From Bacteroidota bacterium (GTDB lineage: Bacteria > Bacteroidota > Bacteroidia > Chitinophagales > Chitinophagaceae): a stretch of 62,542 nucleotides of DNA. The notes beneath the pieces are model-generated. The model made no database searches. It had not been told where the DNA came from and worked only from the letters and a program-made list of their open reading frames with translations. This document shows positions 25,223 through 33,397 of the stretch, piece after piece; within the stretch, counting starts at the first letter, position 1; each line of letters starts with the position of its first letter. The stretch is from NCBI GenBank assembly GCA_005789565.1, contig SXXL01000086.1, positions 1-62,542 of the forward strand, given 5' to 3'. The position numbers and the translations under genes are program-made.

Positions 25223-26890
25223 ATGTTGCAACAACTCTACATACGGAACTATGCCCTGATCCGAGAAGTGCGATTGGATTTCGCAAGCGGATTTTCGGTG
25301 CTCACCGGGGAGACCGGTGCCGGTAAGTCGATCTTATTGGGCGCCCTGGGTTTGGTACTCGGCGAACGTGCCGACACCACGGTATTGCAGGATCCATCCA
25401 ATAAATGCATCGTGGAGGGTTCTTTCCGGGACCCCCGACTCGCGCAACATCCGCTGGCGGTTGAACTCGACCTGACGGGGGAGACCGACTGGTGTATTCG
25501 CCGGGAAGTGGGCGCCAACGGCAAATCCCGGGCCTTTCTCAACGACACGGTGGTGACCCTCGGACAATTACAATCGTTTACCGCTGAACTGGTCGACCTC
25601 CACCAGCAATTCGATACGTTGGAGTTGACTGAAACCGATCGTCAGCGAGAACTACTCGATGTCATGGCTGGTTTGGTTCCGCAGGTGGAAACCTACCGGT
25701 CGCAGTATGAAGCCTGGCGTCGAGACCTGGCCTTGTTACAAGAGCTGGAAGTAAAGCAGGCGCGCGCACAACAGGAGCAGGCCTATCAATTGCATATTTT
25801 ACAGGAATTGGAGGAGGCCGCTTTTCAACCCGATGAGATCGAGACGCTAGAGGAAAAGGTCCGGATCGGCGGGCAATCGGAAGCCATGATGTTGGCCATC
25901 GCCGCCGCCACGCAACAGTTGCAAGGGGAAGGGGAGAATATTCAGCAACAACTTCGTCGGTTGCAGCAATCGCTGAGTCCCTTCGAAAAAAATGAGCAGC
26001 AGATCCGTGAATGGTTGGAGCGTTTGCGGTCGGTCGATCTGGAACTCCGCGAATTGTCGCGCGAGATGGACCGCTATGGCAGTCGGGACCCATACGATCC
26101 ACAAACCCTGGCGCATTGGCAGGAACGAGTTTCTTTGGGCTTTCGGTTGCTGAAAAAACATGGTCTGCAAAACACGGCCCAATTATTGGAGTTGCAGGAG
26201 AAGCTCCAACAACAATTGAAATCCGTTCAATCACTTGAATCCCACTTACGCGAATTGCAGCAAAGCACTCGGCAAAAAGAAACATCCCTTCGCTCGCAAG
26301 CCACCTCGATCCACGACGGCAGACAAGCGGCCATCACGCCGTGGACCCAAAAAATAAATGCGTTGCTGCTGCAGGTGGGGATGCCCGCCGCCCGTTTCGG
26401 GATCGCTCTGGAGCCCACCGATCTGCAGTCCACCGGCGCCGATGCCTGTTCTTTTCTATTCGATGCCAATTACGGCGGGGGCAAGAGCGAACCCAACTGG
26501 CAGCCCGTTCGTAAAGTGGCCAGCGGGGGAGAACTCAGTCGCCTGATGCTTTGCATCAAATCCTTGGTGGCCGACCAAATGCAGCTGCCTACCCTGATCT
26601 TCGATGAGATCGATACCGGTATCTCCGGAGAAGCAGCCAAGCAAGTGGGACGCTTGCTCAGTACACTCGGTACGAATCGACAAGTCATCTGCGTGACGCA
26701 TCAACCACAAGTAGCGGCCAAAGGGCAACACCATTGGCATGTCAGCAAAGCGGCGACTTCCGAGCGGATGGAAACACAGGTTCAATTGCTGACGGACACT
26801 CAACGAGTGGAAGTCTTGGCCCGGATTATGGGTGGAGAGCCGCCCACCGACCTGACCCGACAGAATGCCGCCGAACTCTTGGCCGGCTAG
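25223..26890 (+). CDS. recN: DNA repair protein RecN
   Basis: 555 residues from ATG 25223 ('MLQQLYIRNYALIREVRLDF'), the usual RecN N-terminus; an in-frame TTG at 25211 is less likely. RecN is an SMC-like ATPase that holds broken DNA ends together during recombination. Walker A is GETGAGKS (about 31-38), the middle is a long coiled coil interrupted near residue 270, the signature is 'SGGELSRLMLCIKSL' and Walker B 'TLIFDEIDTGISGEAA'. The C-terminus 'MGGEPPTDLTRQNAAELL' is also typical. Confidence 0.97.
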   Translation: MLQQLYIRNYALIREVRLDFASGFSVLTGETGAGKSILLGALGLVLGERADTTVLQDPSNKCIVEGSFRDPRLAQHPLAVELDLTGETDWCIRREVGANGKSRAFLNDTVVTLGQLQSFTAELVDLHQQFDTLELTETDRQRELLDVMAGLVPQVETYRSQYEAWRRDLALLQELEVKQARAQQEQAYQLHILQELEEAAFQPDEIETLEEKVRIGGQSEAMMLAIAAATQQLQGEGENIQQQLRRLQQSLSPFEKNEQQIREWLERLRSVDLELRELSREMDRYGSRDPYDPQTLAHWQERVSLGFRLLKKHGLQNTAQLLELQEKLQQQLKSVQSLESHLRELQQSTRQKETSLRSQATSIHDGRQAAITPWTQKINALLLQVGMPAARFGIALEPTDLQSTGADACSFLFDANYGGGKSEPNWQPVRKVASGGELSRLMLCIKSLVADQMQLPTLIFDEIDTGISGEAAKQVGRLLSTLGTNRQVICVTHQPQVAAKGQHHWHVSKAATSERMETQVQLLTDTQRVEVLARIMGGEPPTDLTRQNAAELLAG

Positions 26891-26894
26891 TGGG

Positions 26895-26903
26895 TGTGGA
26901 TAA
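26895..26903. promoter_or_regulatory. perfect DnaA-box sequence between recN and dnaB
   Basis: TGTGGATAA is the exact complement of the consensus DnaA box TTATCCACA. It lies 4 bases after the recN stop and 110 bases before the dnaB ATG. One isolated box can occur by chance (about 0.5 expected in a window of this size on both strands), so a regulatory role is a suggestion only. The rest of the 123-bp gap holds a TTATTTCG box (26967-26974) that could be the dnaB promoter. Confidence 0.35.
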
Positions 26904-27013
26904 CCCGGCTTCAGGGGTGCAGAAATCGTGCAGAAAGAAAAATTTTTTTCCCATTCGGGCAACGAGTTATTTCGTGGGACAAGGCCTTTTAAAGGTCACT
27001 CAACGGATTGGTT

Positions 27014-28582
27014 ATGGAGATCAAGAACACTCAAAAAGAACGCGACCGGAAACGGGGCAAGTCCACACTCGACATGAACAGCCTGGTCTATGGCAAGGTT
27101 CCGCCCCAGGCCAAGGACCTCGAGGAAGCGGTGTTGGGGGCTATTCTCTTGGAGAAAAAAGCGTTCGACCAGGTCACCGAACTCTTGAAGCCCGATTGTT
27201 TCTACGTGGAGGCCCATCAGCGGATCTACCGGGCCGTGCAGGCACTGGCTCAAAAAAATCAGCCCATCGATATCCTCACCGTTTCGGAGGAGTTGAAATT
27301 TCGGGAGGACCTGGAGATCATCGGCGGCAACTATTACCTGACGCGGCTCACCAATGCAGTGGTCTCCTCCAGCCACATCGAGGCCCATGCCCGCATCATC
27401 CTCCAGAAATTCATTCAGCGGGAATTGATCCGTGTCAGCGGCGAGATCATCGGCGATGCATACCAAGATTCAACCGATGTGTTTGAATTGTTGGATCAGG
27501 CCGAGTCCAAACTTTTTGAGATCACCAACAGCAACCTTCGTAAGAATTTTCAAACCATCGATTCGATCCTCGTGCAATCGATCAAACGGATCGAGGATCT
27601 GCGGAACAAGTCAGAGGACTTGACCGGTGTACCCAGCGGATTCCCCAGCCTCGACCGGGTCACCTATGGTTGGCAAAACACCGACTTGATCATCTTGGCG
27701 GCTCGTCCCGCCGTCGGTAAAACCGCCTTCGCCCTGAACCTGGCCCGCAACGCGGCCATGCACGCTTCCAAGCCCACGCCCGTAGCGGTGTTTTCCCTCG
27801 AGATGAGTGCGCCACAGTTGGTACAACGGATCCTGGCCGCCGAAAGTGAGATCCACATGGAGAAGATCAACCGGGGCAACCTGGCCGATCATGAAATGAA
27901 ACAATTATATGCCAAGGGGATTCAGCGCCTGGCGCAGGCACCCTTGTTCATCGACGATACGCCGGCACTCAACATTTTTGAATTGCGTGCCAAATGCCGC
28001 CGCTTGAAGAACAAACACAACATCGGCATGATCATCATCGATTACCTGCAATTGATGAGTGGTACCGGCGACAACCGCAACTCCAACCGCGAACAGGAGA
28101 TTAGCAACATCTCCCGAAACCTCAAGGCCCTGGCCAAAGAGCTGGCCGTGCCCATCATTGCTCTTTCCCAGTTGAGCCGTGCCGTCGAAACACGCGGGGC
28201 CAGCAAGGATGGTGTCAAGATCCCCCAGCTGAGCGACCTGCGGGAATCCGGTGCCATCGAACAAGATGCCGACCTGGTCATGTTCCTGTATCGTCCCGAG
28301 TACTATGAAGTGAACATGGACGAGAACGGCGAAAGCAACCGCGGCGAAACCATCGTCAAGATCGCCAAACATCGCAATGGCTCCTTGGAGACCATTCACC
28401 TGCGCGCGTTGTTGCATATCCAGAAATTCATCGACGAGAAAGACGGCGGAAACTATTCCGGCGCGATGTTACCCAACTGGAAACCGGTGAACGATGTCGA
28501 TGATCAGGGACAGGCCAAGATGTTTCTCCAGACTCCCAGCCGGATGAACGATTCCGAAGCCCCGGAAGACTTTGACGATTGA
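27014..28582 (+). CDS. dnaB: replicative DNA helicase DnaB
   Basis: 522 residues from ATG 27014. N-terminal primase-interacting domain ('PPQAKDLEEAVLGAILLEK', 'FYVEAHQRIYRAVQAL'), linker, and RecA-type C-terminal helicase with Walker A 'ARPAVGKTAFALN' (S/M of the usual GRPSMGKT replaced), Walker B 'IGMIIIDYLQLM' and 'LSQLSRAVETRG...LSDLRESGAIEQDAD'. No intein. DnaB unwinds DNA at the replication fork. rsmE follows after one base and is probably cotranscribed. Confidence 0.98.
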   Translation: MEIKNTQKERDRKRGKSTLDMNSLVYGKVPPQAKDLEEAVLGAILLEKKAFDQVTELLKPDCFYVEAHQRIYRAVQALAQKNQPIDILTVSEELKFREDLEIIGGNYYLTRLTNAVVSSSHIEAHARIILQKFIQRELIRVSGEIIGDAYQDSTDVFELLDQAESKLFEITNSNLRKNFQTIDSILVQSIKRIEDLRNKSEDLTGVPSGFPSLDRVTYGWQNTDLIILAARPAVGKTAFALNLARNAAMHASKPTPVAVFSLEMSAPQLVQRILAAESEIHMEKINRGNLADHEMKQLYAKGIQRLAQAPLFIDDTPALNIFELRAKCRRLKNKHNIGMIIIDYLQLMSGTGDNRNSNREQEISNISRNLKALAKELAVPIIALSQLSRAVETRGASKDGVKIPQLSDLRESGAIEQDADLVMFLYRPEYYEVNMDENGESNRGETIVKIAKHRNGSLETIHLRALLHIQKFIDEKDGGNYSGAMLPNWKPVNDVDDQGQAKMFLQTPSRMNDSEAPEDFDD

Positions 28583-28583
28583 T

Positions 28584-29288
28584 ATGGTCCCTTTTTTTTA
28601 CCACACCAACCTGACCACCGAAGCCATGCTGGTGCTGGATGCCGACACCAGCCACCACATCGCACAGGTGCTTCGCATGCGCACCGATATGCCTTTGCAT
28701 CTTACCGATGGTGCCGGTACCCTGATCCAGGCAAGACTCCAAGTTGTTTCTAAAAAATCATGTACGGTACGGGTCGAGGGACGTACCCATTGCGATCGAG
28801 ACGGACGTGCAGTATCGATCGCAATCGCCCCCGTAAAGAATAACAGTCGCTTCGAATGGTTTTTGGAAAAAGCAACCGAGCTCGGCGTGTCTCAAATCAT
28901 TCCTATACTGACCGATCGAACGGAAAAACAACGATTGCGTACCGATCGCTTGCGGCAGATTGCCGTGGCCGCCATGTTGCAGAGCCAACAAGTTTGGCTG
29001 CCCCAGATCGAGGAGCCGGTTGTCTATGCTCAATTGATCAACGATTGGAAAGACAAACCCTTGCAGCGATGGATCGCCCATTGTCAGCACCAAGCGAAAA
29101 ACGAGATCGCCCGGTGTTCATTGTCCGATGCGGTGGGCATGCTGATCGGACCGGAAGGTGATTTCACAGACCATGAAATTGCTCAGGCCTTGGCGGCCGA
29201 TTTCAAGCCGGTTCAATTGGGCCATACCCGACTCCGAACCGAAACGGCGGGCGTCGTGGCCGCAGCGTGGCTGCGTTTACAACAATAA
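28584..29288 (+). CDS. rsmE: 16S rRNA (uracil-1498-N3)-methyltransferase RsmE
   Basis: 234 residues from ATG 28584 ('MVPFFYHTNLT'), one base past the dnaB stop. A SPOUT (knotted) methyltransferase: N-terminal PUA-like domain, then 'KNSRFEWFLEKATELGVSQIIPILTDRTEK', 'MLIGPEGDFTDHEI' and 'LGHTRLRTETAGVVAAAWL', all diagnostic of RsmE. It methylates U1498 of 16S rRNA. Confidence 0.96.
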   Translation: MVPFFYHTNLTTEAMLVLDADTSHHIAQVLRMRTDMPLHLTDGAGTLIQARLQVVSKKSCTVRVEGRTHCDRDGRAVSIAIAPVKNNSRFEWFLEKATELGVSQIIPILTDRTEKQRLRTDRLRQIAVAAMLQSQQVWLPQIEEPVVYAQLINDWKDKPLQRWIAHCQHQAKNEIARCSLSDAVGMLIGPEGDFTDHEIAQALAADFKPVQLGHTRLRTETAGVVAAAWLRLQQ

Positions 29289-29310
29289 AGCGCTCCTTAA
29301 AATTTTTGGA

Positions 29311-30342
29311 TCAGGCGTTGCCGCTCGTGATCTGACGCACGATGCCGGGACCTTCGTAAACGAATCCGGTCCACACCTGTACCAATGATGCTCCGGCCAT
29401 CTGCATGCGACAAGCATCCGCGGCGGTGAATATTCCGCCGCTGGCAACAATGGGTAATTTTCCTTCGCTCTGTTGGTGTGCAAACTGAATCCACTCGGCA
29501 CATCGATCAGTCAGGGGGGCTCCGCTGAGTCCGCCTGCACCCATTTCCTCCACGGTTTGCGGGGATGTTTTCAATCCGCTTCGAGCGAGGGTGGTGTTGG
29601 AAAGGACCAATCCCTGCAAGCCGATCTCTCGGGCCAGATCGATCACTTCTTTCATGGCTTCTCTTTCCAGATCGGGGGCCACTTTCAGCAAGATCGGTTT
29701 GGGGTGGTTGATCTGGGAATCGGCTTGTTGCAGGGTGGTGAGAATTTTCCGGAGTTGTTCGGGCTCTTGCAGGGAACGGAGTCCGGGTGTATTGGGTGAG
29801 CTGACATTCACCGTGAAGTAATCGACATATGGATGCAGTTGCTCGAAGCAAATCAGGTAGTCTTGCCAGGCACCTTCGTTCGGGGTTTGTTTATTCTTAC
29901 CGATGTTGCCTCCAATGATCAGGCGGGTATGGGGATGGGCAACTCGCCAGTGCTTCAACCGATCGGCAATCACCTGAACACCGTCGTTGTTGAATCCCAT
30001 GCGATTGATCAGGGCTCTGTCGGCCGGCAACCGAAATAACCGAGGGGTGGGATTGCCGGGCTGGGGCAGGGGGGTGACGGTTCCGATCTCGAGGTGACTG
30101 AATCCCAGTGTCTCCAACTCGCGGAGGTAGCAAGCATTCTTGTCGAATCCGGCGGCGAGTCCTACCGCATGCCGAAAAGGAAGTCCCCACAACGTCACGG
30201 GCCGGTCCCGCGGTGAAAACATCTTTTTTAGGAGGATGCGAAGCGGCGCTACGGCACAGGCTCCCTGTAGCAAGGTCATGGATACTGTATGTGCCGACTC
30301 GGCCGGCATTAGAAAAAGGATCCTTCGAAGCAGCGCGTACAT
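29311..30342 (-). CDS. pyrD: dihydroorotate dehydrogenase (quinone), class 2
   Basis: 343 residues from ATG 30342 ('MYALLRRILFLMPAESAH'); the open frame continues to 30420 but those codons lie in the divergent promoter region. Class 2 enzymes oxidise dihydroorotate and pass electrons to menaquinone at the membrane. The amphipathic N-terminal helix is present, then 'LPFRHAVGLAAGFDKNA', 'TVNVSSPNTPGLRSLQ' with the catalytic Ser, 'VLSNTTLAR' and 'GGIFTAADACRMQMAGASLVQVWTG' for FMN phosphate binding. It converges on rsmE and diverges from the thiolase. Confidence 0.96.
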   Translation of the reverse strand: MYALLRRILFLMPAESAHTVSMTLLQGACAVAPLRILLKKMFSPRDRPVTLWGLPFRHAVGLAAGFDKNACYLRELETLGFSHLEIGTVTPLPQPGNPTPRLFRLPADRALINRMGFNNDGVQVIADRLKHWRVAHPHTRLIIGGNIGKNKQTPNEGAWQDYLICFEQLHPYVDYFTVNVSSPNTPGLRSLQEPEQLRKILTTLQQADSQINHPKPILLKVAPDLEREAMKEVIDLAREIGLQGLVLSNTTLARSGLKTSPQTVEEMGAGGLSGAPLTDRCAEWIQFAHQQSEGKLPIVASGGIFTAADACRMQMAGASLVQVWTGFVYEGPGIVRQITSGNA

Positions 30343-30348
30343 GATCGA

Positions 30349-30356
30349 CAAAGATA
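30349..30356 (-). promoter_or_regulatory. -7 box of pyrD
   Basis: TATCTTTG on the minus strand, a full match to TAnnTTTG, begins 14 bases before ATG 30342. Near-leaderless geometry. Confidence 0.6.
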
Positions 30357-30371
30357 CCACCAATGGCGGCC

Positions 30372-30402
30372 ATTGTGTCCCGATTTCATTTCGGTAATTT
30401 TG
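30372..30402 (+). promoter_or_regulatory. promoter of the thiolase gene (-33 ATTG, -7 TAATTTTG)
   Basis: ATTG (30372-30375), 19 bases, TAATTTTG (30395-30402, full consensus), 16 bases, ATG 30419. One of the best-formed promoters in the window. Confidence 0.7.
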
Positions 30403-30418
30403 AGAAAGCCCTTTCCAC

Positions 30419-31594
30419 ATGCACGAAGCCTACCTCGTTGCCGGTTACCGCACGGCCGTTGCCAAATCCAAAAAAGGCGGGTTTCGGTTTACCCGTCCCG
30501 ATGACTTGGCCGTGACCCTGATCCGGGAGCTGATGCGCTCCGTTCCTTCGCTCGCCGATCAGCGGATAGATGATGTGATCGTAGGCAATGCGGTGCCCGA
30601 GGCCGAACAAGGTTTGCAGGTGGGACGCATCATTGCGGCCCGCGCACTTGGCACCGATACCCCGGGCATGACCATCAATCGTTATTGTGCCTCGGGTCTG
30701 GAAGCCATCGCCATCGCCACCGCCAAGATCCGAGCCGACATGGCCGATATCATCGTGGCCGGTGGGGTGGAGAGCATGAGTTTAGTGCCCACCTCCGGAT
30801 GGAAAACCGTTCCGTCCTATGCCATCGCGTCGACCGAACCGGATTATTATCTCAATATGGGATTGACGGCAGAGGCGGTGGCAAAAGATTTTAATGTTTC
30901 CCGTGCCGATCAAGATGCCTTCTCGTTGCGGTCTCATCAAAAAGCCCTTGCCGCCATCGAACAAGGCCATTTTAAATCCGGCATCCTGCCCATCCCCGTG
31001 GAAGAAATTTATCTGGATGAAAAAGGGAAAAAACAAAAAAGACAATTCGTGGTGGATACGGATGAAGGTCCCCGTGCCGACACCTCCCTGGAAGCCCTGG
31101 CCAAATTAAAACCGGCATTTTCCCCTGTAGGCTCCGTGACGGCTGGCAACGCCTCCCAAACTTCCGACGGAGCGGCCTTCATGATCGTGATGAGCGAACG
31201 CAAGATGAAGGAACTCGGACTCTCCCCGATCGGAAGATTGATCTCCTGCTCGGTGGCCGGTGTACCGCCTCGTATCATGGGCATGGGTCCCGTTGCCGCC
31301 ATTCCCCTCGCTTTGAAACAAGCCAGCCTCTCGCTGGAACAGATCGATCTGATCGAACTCAATGAGGCCTTCGCCGCGCAAGCCCTGGCTGTGATTCGGG
31401 AGGCGCGACTGGATGAAAACAAAGTCAACATCAACGGCGGCGCCATCGCCCTGGGTCTCCCATTGGGCTGCACCGGCTGCAAACTGACCATACAGAACCT
31501 GCACGATCTCAAACGTTTAGGTAAACGTTTCGGGTTGATCACGGCCTGTGTGGGGGGTGGGCAGGGGATCGCCGGTATTGTAGAAGCTCTCTAA
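30419..31594 (+). CDS. acetyl-CoA C-acyltransferase (thiolase) with His-to-Leu change at the active site
   Basis: 391 residues, the normal length for FadA/AtoB-type thiolases. These carry out the last step of beta-oxidation or condense two acetyl-CoA. The nucleophile Cys90 is present ('INRYCASGLEAI'), as are 'VAGGVESMS', 'ELNEAFAAQAL' and the second Cys377 ('ACVGGGQGIAG'). The motif normally written GGAIALGHPLGCTG reads G-L-P-L-G here: residue 347, expected to be the catalytic His that activates the nucleophile, is Leu (codon CTC at 31457-31459). One base (A to T) separates CTC from CAC. The rest of the gene is intact, so either a recent mutation, a read error, or an altered activity. Confidence 0.92.
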   Translation: MHEAYLVAGYRTAVAKSKKGGFRFTRPDDLAVTLIRELMRSVPSLADQRIDDVIVGNAVPEAEQGLQVGRIIAARALGTDTPGMTINRYCASGLEAIAIATAKIRADMADIIVAGGVESMSLVPTSGWKTVPSYAIASTEPDYYLNMGLTAEAVAKDFNVSRADQDAFSLRSHQKALAAIEQGHFKSGILPIPVEEIYLDEKGKKQKRQFVVDTDEGPRADTSLEALAKLKPAFSPVGSVTAGNASQTSDGAAFMIVMSERKMKELGLSPIGRLISCSVAGVPPRIMGMGPVAAIPLALKQASLSLEQIDLIELNEAFAAQALAVIREARLDENKVNINGGAIALGLPLGCTGCKLTIQNLHDLKRLGKRFGLITACVGGGQGIAGIVEAL

Positions 31595-31619
31595 ACGGGT
31601 ACGTATTCTCACGGGTAGA

Positions 31620-31648
31620 GGGGCATGAGGCCGCCCACTTTGTTTTTT
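31620..31648 (+). terminator. candidate terminator after the thiolase gene
   Basis: GGGC (31621-31624) and GCCC (31633-31636) around an 8-base loop, then ACTTTGTTTTTT. The stem is short. The remaining gap to 31712 is AT-rich and includes TATTTTTA, a possible -7 box for the DUF1800 gene. Confidence 0.35.
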
Positions 31649-31712
31649 CAGGGGGATTACCCTAAACTTTTTGTTTATTTTTAGTCTATAGTAACAGCCC
31701 AATCCAACAGCT

Positions 31713-33377
31713 ATGGATAGAAGAGAATTTTTGACGGCGGCGCGGCGAACGTCTGCCGAGTCCGTCGTCAAGCTTCCCCGGACCTTATCCGGGATCGACA
31801 CGTATACCGGACCTTGGACGGAACAGGAAGTCATACACTTGCTGAAGCGAACCATGTTCGGGGCCAAACTCGCAGATGTCAATTATTTCAAAGGGCGTAC
31901 CCTGGCTCAAACCGTGAATGAGCTACTCAATCCCACTGCCCCCGATCCGACACCTCCCCTGAAGGAATACGTGACCTCCACCACACTCGGGGTCAATGCC
32001 GATGCCAACATCGCACAAGGCACCACCTGGATCAACGACATCAACAACGACGGAACCGTACAGTCTCAGCGCCGGGCGTCTTATAAGAAATGGTGGACCG
32101 GCGCGATGATCAACCAAGATCGAAGCATACGCGAAAAATTTATCATGTTCCTGGTCGACCACTTCGGAAATGAATCTACCGATGTCGGCAATGCTAATTG
32201 GGCATATCGACAGCATCAATTGGTTCGTCAATACGCCTTGGGAAATTACAAAGAGTTGGTGCGCAACATCACGAAAGATCTGATGATGCTTCGCTATCTC
32301 AATGGCTACCTCAACAACGCTTCTGCGCCCGATGAAAATTATGCCCGTGAATTATTTGAATTATTCACGTTGGGTAAAGGGCCGGATTCTCTGTACACCG
32401 AAAGTGACGTGAAGGAAGCTGCCAAAGTGCTCACCGGCTGGCAGATCAACTTCATGACCTGGCAAACCATCTTTACTACCTCCCGTCACTCAACTGCCAA
32501 CAAGACGTTTTCTTCTTTTTTCAATAACACGGTGATTACCGGTCGCACCGGTGCCACGGCCGGCGATCTGGAGTTGAACGATCTGATCAACATGACCTTT
32601 GCCCAAAACGAGGTCGCTAAATTTCTGGTGCGCAAGCTCTATCGTTGGTTTGTGTATTACACCATCGACGATGCTGCCGAGACCAACGTCATAACGCCGC
32701 TGGCAACGATCTTCCGCAACAACAATTACGAGTGGAAGCCTGTTTTATCTGCGCTGTTTCAAAGCCAGCATTTCTTCGACATGATGAACCGGGGTTGTGT
32801 GATCAAGAATCCCGCCGATCAGGTGATCGGCGCCATTAGGGAGATGAATACCGTTTTCCCGGATCCTTCCAATTATCTGGCCAACTACGGGATGTGGAAT
32901 ACGTTCTACAGTTGGATGACCAATATGGGTATGAACCTGCATGATCCGCCCAATGTATCCGGTATGCCGGCCTATTACCAAGAGCCGCTTTTTCACGAGA
33001 TCTGGATCAATTCCGATTCTTTGCCTAAGCGAAACCAGTATACCGATATCATGGTGAACACCGGCTATCTGATCAGTGGTGTTCGGGTACGCTTCGATTG
33101 TGTGGCGCTGGCGCAAACGTTTTACAATCCGGGCAATCCCAATGATCTGATCGATGAGGCCGTGAATCGTTTTTTCCGCAATCCCATCTCTACGGCCAGT
33201 CGCTCGCAGATCAAAACACAGATCCTGCTGACCGGACAGCAGTGGGATTATTATTGGACCAACGCTTGGATGGCCTATCAGGCCAATCCCACCACGGCCA
33301 ATTTCAATACGGTCAACACCCGCCTGATGAACCTGTTCAAATACTTGTTTAACCTGGCCGAATATCAACTCATTTAA
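31713..33377 (+). CDS. DUF1800 domain-containing protein
   Basis: 554 residues. It begins 'MDRREFLTAARRT', resembling a Tat-type export signal (two Arg, then Phe-Leu) but without a clear hydrophobic core. Family blocks: 'HLLKRTMFGAKLADVNYFKGR', 'FLVDHFGNES...NANWAYRQHQLVRQYALGN', 'NENYARELFELFTLG' (here DENYARELFELFTLG), 'DVKEAAKVLTGWQI', and 'FLVRKLYRWFVYY'. DUF1800 proteins almost always sit next to a DUF1501 protein, as here (20 bp to the next gene). The biochemical role is unknown to me; export or cell-surface work is suspected from the partner's sorting domain. Confidence 0.92.
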   Translation: MDRREFLTAARRTSAESVVKLPRTLSGIDTYTGPWTEQEVIHLLKRTMFGAKLADVNYFKGRTLAQTVNELLNPTAPDPTPPLKEYVTSTTLGVNADANIAQGTTWINDINNDGTVQSQRRASYKKWWTGAMINQDRSIREKFIMFLVDHFGNESTDVGNANWAYRQHQLVRQYALGNYKELVRNITKDLMMLRYLNGYLNNASAPDENYARELFELFTLGKGPDSLYTESDVKEAAKVLTGWQINFMTWQTIFTTSRHSTANKTFSSFFNNTVITGRTGATAGDLELNDLINMTFAQNEVAKFLVRKLYRWFVYYTIDDAAETNVITPLATIFRNNNYEWKPVLSALFQSQHFFDMMNRGCVIKNPADQVIGAIREMNTVFPDPSNYLANYGMWNTFYSWMTNMGMNLHDPPNVSGMPAYYQEPLFHEIWINSDSLPKRNQYTDIMVNTGYLISGVRVRFDCVALAQTFYNPGNPNDLIDEAVNRFFRNPISTASRSQIKTQILLTGQQWDYYWTNAWMAYQANPTTANFNTVNTRLMNLFKYLFNLAEYQLI

Positions 33378-33397
33378 GCCTACGTCAACCGCTTCAT

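Noticed and set aside
26930-27000. Terminator after recN
   Set aside because: There is a run of T (near 26941) but no stem of more than a few pairs before it.
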